Source: Arabidopsis thaliana (lineage: Eukaryota; Streptophyta; Magnoliopsida; Brassicales; Brassicaceae). From it: 64,000 nt of DNA. The translations under genes and the position numbers were made by a program. The notes under the pieces were generated by a model. That model searched no databases and was not told the origin of the DNA. It saw nothing but the letters and a program-made list of their open reading frames with translations. Shown one piece after another: positions 58,090 to 64,000 of this stretch (within the stretch, counting starts at the first letter, position 1; every line of letters starts with the position of its first letter). Location: NCBI RefSeq assembly GCF_000001735.4, contig NC_003074.8, forward strand, positions 7,006,101 to 7,070,100, in the 5' to 3' direction.

Positions 58090-59651
58090 TCAACAAGGGA
58101 AAAGAATTGGAGATGGGTGTCTTTGAAGCTTCCCAGCTGAAAAGTTGAGCTTTTTCATCTTTTCTTCACACCATAGAAGTTGCTCTTTACTGATTTTCGA
58201 CATCCTCAAAACCCGTGTTGCGAGTTTGATGTCAATGGCTGCAAACAAGAGTTGAACACCTTCCCATGTTTGAGGCCATGATTTCTTTCTCAGCCCTTTT
58301 GTCTTCTTTGAAAGCTCCTTTGCTTTCACCCTTTTCTGCAAAAGTTCCTCTCTTATGAGACACCAAAGAAGCATACGATAGTAATAACATTTGAGTACAG
58401 AGAAATCGTACCTTATCAATGGATGACTGAACCAGTAGTAAAGGAGTTGTAGAATTCACATGGTTGTTGTTGTGGTTCCCAAACAAGTGAATACCCCCAT
58501 TTGGTTTCTTCTTATCCATTTTCAAGAAGACGTTGAAAGTAAGGATCGAGCTCTCTATGACTTTGATGAGATCATCAGCGAGGACCATGAAGCCTGTATC
58601 TTTCTCCATCTCCTTTTTATCTGACCCTGATATGTTTTGAACATAACCAACTTCAAGTGTTACTACTACACATAAGGTTTTAAGTCGCGCAATGTATGAG
58701 AGCTGAGAAATCACCTTGAATCTTAGGAGCTTGAAGTAGCTTAGGCATTGCATTTCTAGCACGAGCATAAAGTTCCGATCTTGAGCCTTGCTCAAACGGT
58801 TCATTCTCTATATACCTCTGCAACAAGACTAGGAATTGCTGAAACAGTTGGGCAGTATGGTTGTAGCAAGTCGGGGTTTCGGGTTGGCATGAGATTAAGT
58901 GGCTCAGCTGCGTGTATTGACAGTGAAGTGCCTCCCAAGTGAGGCAGAGTTGAGCAACATAGGCCGTCTCTAGATCTTGATAAGGGTCGTCAACTTCTGT
59001 CGGCTGCAAATGCTCGATATCTTCCTCCGGAACATCAAACTTTTTGAGAGAAAGACATCGGAAAGGCGATGACAGCTTCTTAGATGCAGATCTTGGCGAT
59101 GGAGTTGAAGGACTTGGAGCAATTCCAATGCCTAAGAGATTGAAAAGTAACCAACAAATCCATGATCAGTCCAATCTATCACAATGAAAAACAGTTCAAA
59201 GCAAGAAGCTTTTACCAGTTTCCTTGAGCTGCTGAGAGCTTAAACGATCAAAGAAGAGCATACGCTCGCAATACTTTTCATAGACAGCATCAAAACCTCC
59301 CCACCATTGAAGTCCTTCAGCAACCACATCTCTCCACTCACTTGAACACTTGTCTTCTCCGTCATCATCATCTTCATCTAGATACGATTCCTCTTCTTCT
59401 TCTTCTTCTTCCTCAGGTATCAACACCATGAAACTGTTTCTCCTCAACTCCTTGAGCCTTCTCTTAACCTCATTGGTAATGAAATCATCATCGTCATCTT
59501 CGATCTCATCTCCTTTCCCCGAATCTATCACACCAGCTTCAGTGTTCTCACTCCTTGCCTGTTCTTGCTGAGCCAATATCTTGTCTTCTTTCTCCTTTTC
59601 AAGGTTTGGCTTCCGAGACTTTCGAAATTTTCTAACTTTCAAGAAATCCAT
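58090..59651 (-). CDS. DUF1666 family protein
   Basis: Four exons: 59651-59216, 59131-58715, 58626-58412, 58335-58090; 437 residues. Codons upstream of ATG 59651 extend only from a GTG, so MDFLKVRKFRKSRK is the start. N-terminal basic segment, acidic low-complexity stretches (a run of nine Glu, then Asp-rich), then a conserved helical domain with WRDVVAEGLQWWGGFDAVYE, DPYQDLETAYVAQLCLTWEA and KSWPQTWEGVQLLFAAIDIK, the plant-specific DUF1666 pattern. Some relatives carry an N-terminal membrane span; none is seen here. Molecular function is not known. The 5' UTR is GA-rich. Confidence 0.9.
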
Positions 59652-60953
59652 TGCCTCCTCAAACACACTTAGGAGAGTGAGTGTTTTTTGTTAAATCATA
59701 AGATCTAAACTGAGACTAGTCTCTTTGCATGAGTAAAAGCGTTTCTCTTCTGCCACAACGAACTTAATCAAAGAATCAACCAAACCAGAGAATGAGGAAA
59801 ATGCATGAATCTAGTAAGATCTCAGAGAATCATGAGCAAACCCTAGAGAATTAGGAACACCGACAGAAGATTAAGAATGCATAAGTAGATCAGTAGCAAC
59901 AACAGCATTTGTCTGAAACTTTAGATTCGATTCACTAATCTCTAGCTGATAAGAACACTAGCATTCCCTGATAAATCAACACTCCACTGAAACTACTACT
60001 ACACTGAGCAAAGAGTGTGAGAAAAAAAACAAAAAGAAAGAAAAAGATTCAAAATTTAAGAAAGAAAGAGAAACCCAAATAAAAGCAAAACAAAATCGAA
60101 AGACAAAGACAGGAGGAGGAGGAGATTAAAGAAGGAGAAATGTTTCTAACCACTTGCAAGAGAGAGAGAGAGAAAGCAAAGTATAATAATGTCTCAATTC
60201 AAGTTTTTTCAGTAAATGGACAGAGAGAGCACAATATAAATGTGAGAGAGGAAAGGAGAGCAAGTATTATTGATTCTTAAACAGATGTCATTAAATTCAA
60301 TAATTAAACTTTGTGATTTCAAATTCCAAAAAAAAACTAGAAATTTTCTTCCTTTCTTAAAACCCTTTCCTCAAAAATTTCCATTTGCAGTCAAAACCCT
60401 CACAAAGAGGTTTCTGAGTCAATTTGACTTTTTGTTTATTTCCTAATGGGTCGAAATTGTCTTTTACTGTTTGGTTTCTTACTTTACTTTTTCTGATACT
60501 TCATTTTCTATTGGTTAATTTTTGGTTTTGTTTTGGTGTTTGATTAGAGAAGGAGAGAGATGTATGAATGAATGAAAAGGAGAAGAAGCAGTAACAAGTA
60601 ACAACTGGTAGGTAGGTCAGTGGGGGGAGAGATAGAAAGAAAAGCATCGTACAGAGAATATTGTCAGAAAAGCCGCGCTATCTGTTCTCCTTCCATTTGC
60701 TCACTTCTCTCTTTTAAAATTACATCTTTACCCTCCTCCGTCTCATACATCTACGGGTCTTATCTTTGTTTCTGATGACAATTTGGGCTTCTCTTAAAAT
60801 GGGCTTTTTCTTTACCAAATTTATGTATACTGCTATGAAACGACGTCGTCTTTTACTTTGGTTATATTGGTATGGTTTTTGAATTTACTTTGGTTACGAT
60901 TCCGGTCTAGTGGATTGGATGAAACCGAATTGGAGAGCTTGAGGTTATGATCC
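59652..60953. other. divergent promoter, DUF1666 and F-box genes
   Basis: Leader of the DUF1666 gene, probably split by a 5'-UTR intron, with a GA tract at 60158-60176, then about 700 bases of promoter shared with the plus-strand F-box gene. CT/GA-rich regions near 60540-60740. No gene seen. Confidence 0.45.
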
Positions 60954-61037
60954 ATGGCTTCATTTGGCATGTCTCTCACACCAGTTCTTCTTCTCAGGGA
61001 TTACTTACTACCTCTTGTAAGTTCTCATTCGATTCTA
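60954..61037 (+). other. upstream ORF exon of the F-box transcript
   Basis: ATG at 60954 opens a 21-codon exon (begins MASFGMSLTPV, ends RDYLLPL) up to a strong donor CTT|GTAAGT at 61016/61017. Spliced to the acceptor TTGCAG at 61671 it would continue DSNEPK and stop, out of frame with the F-box start at 61679. It is either a short upstream ORF or a frameshifted former N-terminus. End coordinate covers the donor region only. Confidence 0.4.
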
Positions 61038-61678
61038 TTTTTGCTTGAATTCTGTTTCAGCTGATGAAACGCTTGTTATCATCTTAGCCGTTTCGTTTTC
61101 TACTCTTTCTAGTTATAAAATTTTGACTTCTTCAAGAGAATTTTTTTTGGGTTCCAATCAATCAGATTGCTATGATCCTCTGAATAGAATTTTCTTGTTG
61201 ATATAGGGACTTGTGTTGTTGAGTTTGAGCCTATAGTGATCAAATGGGATTCTCATATGAATTTTACTCAAATTTTGTTACTTTTTTAATCTTATAACTG
61301 TAGACAAAAGCTTATCCTTTTATTGGTTACAAATCGTATGAACATTTGATTCTATGCTTTTTGCTTTGCCATTAAGCAATTGATTTTTTTTAGTTTGCTT
61401 GTTTCCGGATTATGGGAATGAAGCTTCACTGGGATTAAGAATCTGTAAGTAATATGTTTTTGTTTAATAAGCTTTAGGCTTATAGATATGTTTTTTTAAA
61501 GTTCTAAGTTAGTGTTGTGTTTGTTACTCTTAAACATACTTAAAAAGCTACTAAATGAGTGCTATTCAATAATGTTCTGTTTGATTTCGATGGAATAATT
61601 TAGTGTGACTGATGTTGCTTTTATGTCGCTTATGTATTATTGGTGATCTATGTGTAAAACATGTGTTGCAGGATAGTA

Positions 61679-62642
61679 ATGAACCGAAGTAAAGAAGAGA
61701 ACGTTGCTCCGACAATGAAAGATGATAGTCCATTTGGAAAGCTTACAGAGGATCTCTTGATAGAGATATTTATCAGAATTCCAATAACAAATTGGGAACA
61801 AGTATCGTGTGTTAGAAAGCAGTGGGCTAATTTATTCCGCGGAGAATGCTTATGGCTGGCTGCTCTTAATCGGGCGTATCCACTTGCTAGCAAAACTAAG
61901 AGCTGGATTGGACCAATTCGTCAAGGATTAAGCAAACGGTGACTGGAAACACACTTGATTTCTATGAAAAAAGCTAGCTTAATAATGTCTTAGTTAGATT
62001 CAAGGAACTTAACAGCCTTTTAGCTGCAGGAGATATGTGGCTTTATACATCAGCAGAAACATATTAGGTGTGGATGATACAGACATAGATGAGATGCTTG
62101 GACATATTTACGTGTTCTTGAATGATCAGCTTCAACTTTCCACTATGCCTGCTTCAGGCATTTTGCATGGAACCCTTATCGGTAAGCTAGTTTGGTATAT
62201 GCATTTGACTCTGCTTAATGAATCATTGCTAATGACGGCATTCATCTTATATTCTGGTGGCAGACCAATTGATTGTTTGTGGCCAATCGAAAGAAGAAGC
62301 TGGTGAGCTTGCAACAAAGATTTGGCTGGCTCTTCTTGACAATTTAGAGGACACAAAACATACATTTACCGTGCTGAAATCAATCGCACAAGAATATGAT
62401 GTAAGAAAGGATAACAGTGTCCATAAAGTTTTCAAATTCTTTTCTAGTAGAAACTAACTATCTAAGAGATGCAGGGCTTTCTTCCATATCCATATTCAAG
62501 ACCAATCAAAGTGCAGTGGAAGGTGTTCGAGAAACTGTTTGTAGATTTCCGTGACTTGCTTGATCATTCAGAGTACTGCGACTTAATAGGAATTGCCAAA
62601 AATAAGTTTCAAACCATACCTTATGTTTGGTTAGGCTACTAA
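61679..62642 (+). CDS. F-box protein
   Basis: Exons 61679-61938, 62030-62181, 62264-62400, 62475-62642; about 238 residues from ATG 61679 (MNRSKEENVAPTM). F-box at about 18-60: FGKLTEDLLIEIFIRIPITN, WEQVSCVRKQWANLFRGE, LWLAALNRAYPLA. The rest is a compact domain (DDTDIDEMLGHIYVFLND, GELATKIWLALLDNLED, PYPYSRPIKVQWKVFEKLFV) without Kelch or LRR repeats. Expected to join SCF ubiquitin ligases through ASK/SKP1; target unknown. At least one 5'-UTR exon lies upstream (60954-61016 and possibly about 61393-61446), and it holds an upstream ATG, so translation could be regulated or the start differ from the one given. Confidence 0.82.
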
Positions 62643-62892
62643 ACTTAGCCTGCTTCTTCCAGTTTCCACAGCCCTGTAAAGTAATTTGAGGTCCAATTCT
62701 ACAACATACTTGTACATAAGACATTCAAAGTCTGCATCTTGTAAGAAAGAAAGACGTGTAAAATGCAGATTCTTGGCCATGTATAATTCGTGGTTCGTTT
62801 TAAAGCAAAAGTCAAACATTTTGTTGACTATTTTAACTTCTTCGTTACTTGCTAAGTTCAGTTATCCATCCACTTTATTCTTCTTCTTGGAA

Positions 62893-64000
62893 ATGGCTCT
62901 CATGAAAGTAATGACGATTCTGGTTCTCTTCGTCTCGGTGTCATCGACCTTGGCGCAATCCAACAATGGCGGTCACATTTCGATAATCGTCTCGGAAACA
63001 GGTCTTGAATTTGCTAAAGATTACCTCATCAAGAAAGTGATCACTACGACGCTTCCACTTCAGCTACCAGACATTGAGAATAAGGTTAAGATCCCTCTAA
63101 TCGGGAAAGTTCGAATGGGTCTATCGAATATTCAGATTGATGCAGTTCATGTCCAGTCTTCGAAGATGGAGACTCGAAAAGATGGAATCATTTTGAGTGT
63201 TTTAGGTGCTACAGCAAATTTGAGTATGGACTGGTCTTATACTTACAGAGCTTCCTTCTTTGAGATTTCTGATCATGGAGATGCTTCTGTTGAGGTAAAA
63301 CTCTGAAATTATCGAAAACCAAATTGGGTCTTTTTAGTTTTGTTGTTTGTGTTCAGAACATTGTTTCATCATCAGAAGAAAAAGCTTAACAGGTGAATGA
63401 TTATGACGATGAAGGTTAAAGGAATGAATGTGAGAATCACTGCCACTTTGGTTAATGATAATGGAAGTCTAAAGATTGCCTCACGGGAAAATGATTGTAC
63501 AGTAAAGAACATTGATATTCATATCAATGGTGGTGCTTCTTGGCTATATCAAGGGTATTATTAAATGTTCCATAAGTTTTCGTATCTCTAAAATCTCTTA
63601 TTCCAAGATTATAATATTTGTTTTCCTTTTTGCAGGGTGGTTGATGCATTTCAAAAAATGATTATATCTACTGTTGAAAAAACTGTCTCTACTAAAATTG
63701 TAGAAAAAATGAAGAAGCTTGATTCTTTCTTGCAATCACTTCCAAAACAGAGAAAGATTGATGACTCTGCTGCAGTGAATCTCACTTTTACAGGCAACCC
63801 TGTCTTAGGGAATTCGTCGGTTGAAGTTGACATCAATGGTTTATTCATGCCAAAGGGTGATGATATTAAAGTTGCAGGGTCTCGTTCTTCTTCCTTCTTT
63901 GGTGGGGTTAATAAGAGAATGGTGACAATTTCAGTAGAAGAAGGAGTTTTCAACTCTGCAACACTTGTCTACTTCAACGTAAGTTCTCAAATCTTGATTA
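62893..64000 (+). CDS. LBR2: LBP/BPI-type lipid-binding protein (partial)
   Basis: First three exons, 62893-63294, 63415-63554, 63636-63978; the gene continues past the window. Signal peptide ([20 protein letters not shown]), then the N-terminal lipid-binding barrel of the LBP/BPI/CETP family: [40 protein letters not shown], and [20 protein letters not shown]. Family members bind lipopolysaccharide or other amphipathic lipids in a long hydrophobic groove. In Arabidopsis the gene here is AtLBR-2, linked to LPS responses and salicylate-related defence. Secreted or apoplastic. About half of the coding sequence is visible. Confidence 0.9.

Overview
The window is nuclear DNA of a flowering plant. 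Genes are split by short AT-rich GT-AG introns, the families are plant-specific (CYP705 cytochromes P450, SAUR, kinesin-12, legumain/VPE, Pumilio), and gene order and predicted protein lengths match what I remember of Arabidopsis thaliana chromosome 3, about At3g20070 to At3g20270. Gene symbols come from that recollection plus the family motifs; no database was searched.

Layout. 1-525: 5' end of a minus-strand gene (TITAN9-like). 1-25 kb: a tandem array of CYP705A P450 genes, all on the plus strand and all with two exons split just before the I-helix. Seven copies look intact (A15, A18, A19, A20, A21, A22, A23). One is near-intact but frameshifted (A16), one is wrecked by a copia-type LTR insertion, a frameshift and a deletion (A17P), and two are small relics (1044-1560 and 20246-20347). 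Spacers between copies share sequence, so the array grew by duplication of whole gene-plus-spacer units. 25.3-30.4 kb: a kinesin-12 with a degenerate motor. 31.1-32.2 kb: a protein with two HMA-like folds lacking metal-binding cysteines. 32.9-33.9 kb: an intronless geranylgeranyl/polyprenyl diphosphate synthase, followed by a diverged copy of its own upstream region with a tRNA-derived SINE inside. 35.7-64 kb: ordinary single-copy genes: ARM-repeat protein, small HMA/CaaX protein, pollen receptor-like kinase PRK4, USP-kinase, delta-VPE, SAUR47, organellar L18, a mitochondrial carrier, APUM5, a DUF1666 protein, an F-box protein, and the 5' part of an LBP/BPI protein (LBR-2).

Function. The CYP705A enzymes are expected to be ER-anchored oxidases of specialised (mostly triterpenoid) metabolism. 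A prenyl diphosphate synthase lies about 8 kb downstream of the last P450, but no terpene or oxidosqualene cyclase is visible, so a biosynthetic cluster is only a hypothesis. The remaining genes have unrelated cellular roles.

I see no clearly undescribed system. The points most worth a second look are the loss of the I-helix threonine in CYP705A19 (shared with the dead A16), the degenerate kinesin-12 motor, the duplicated and SINE-interrupted promoter copy behind the prenyltransferase, a GC-AG intron inside the APUM5 RNA-binding domain, and an out-of-frame upstream ORF in the F-box gene.
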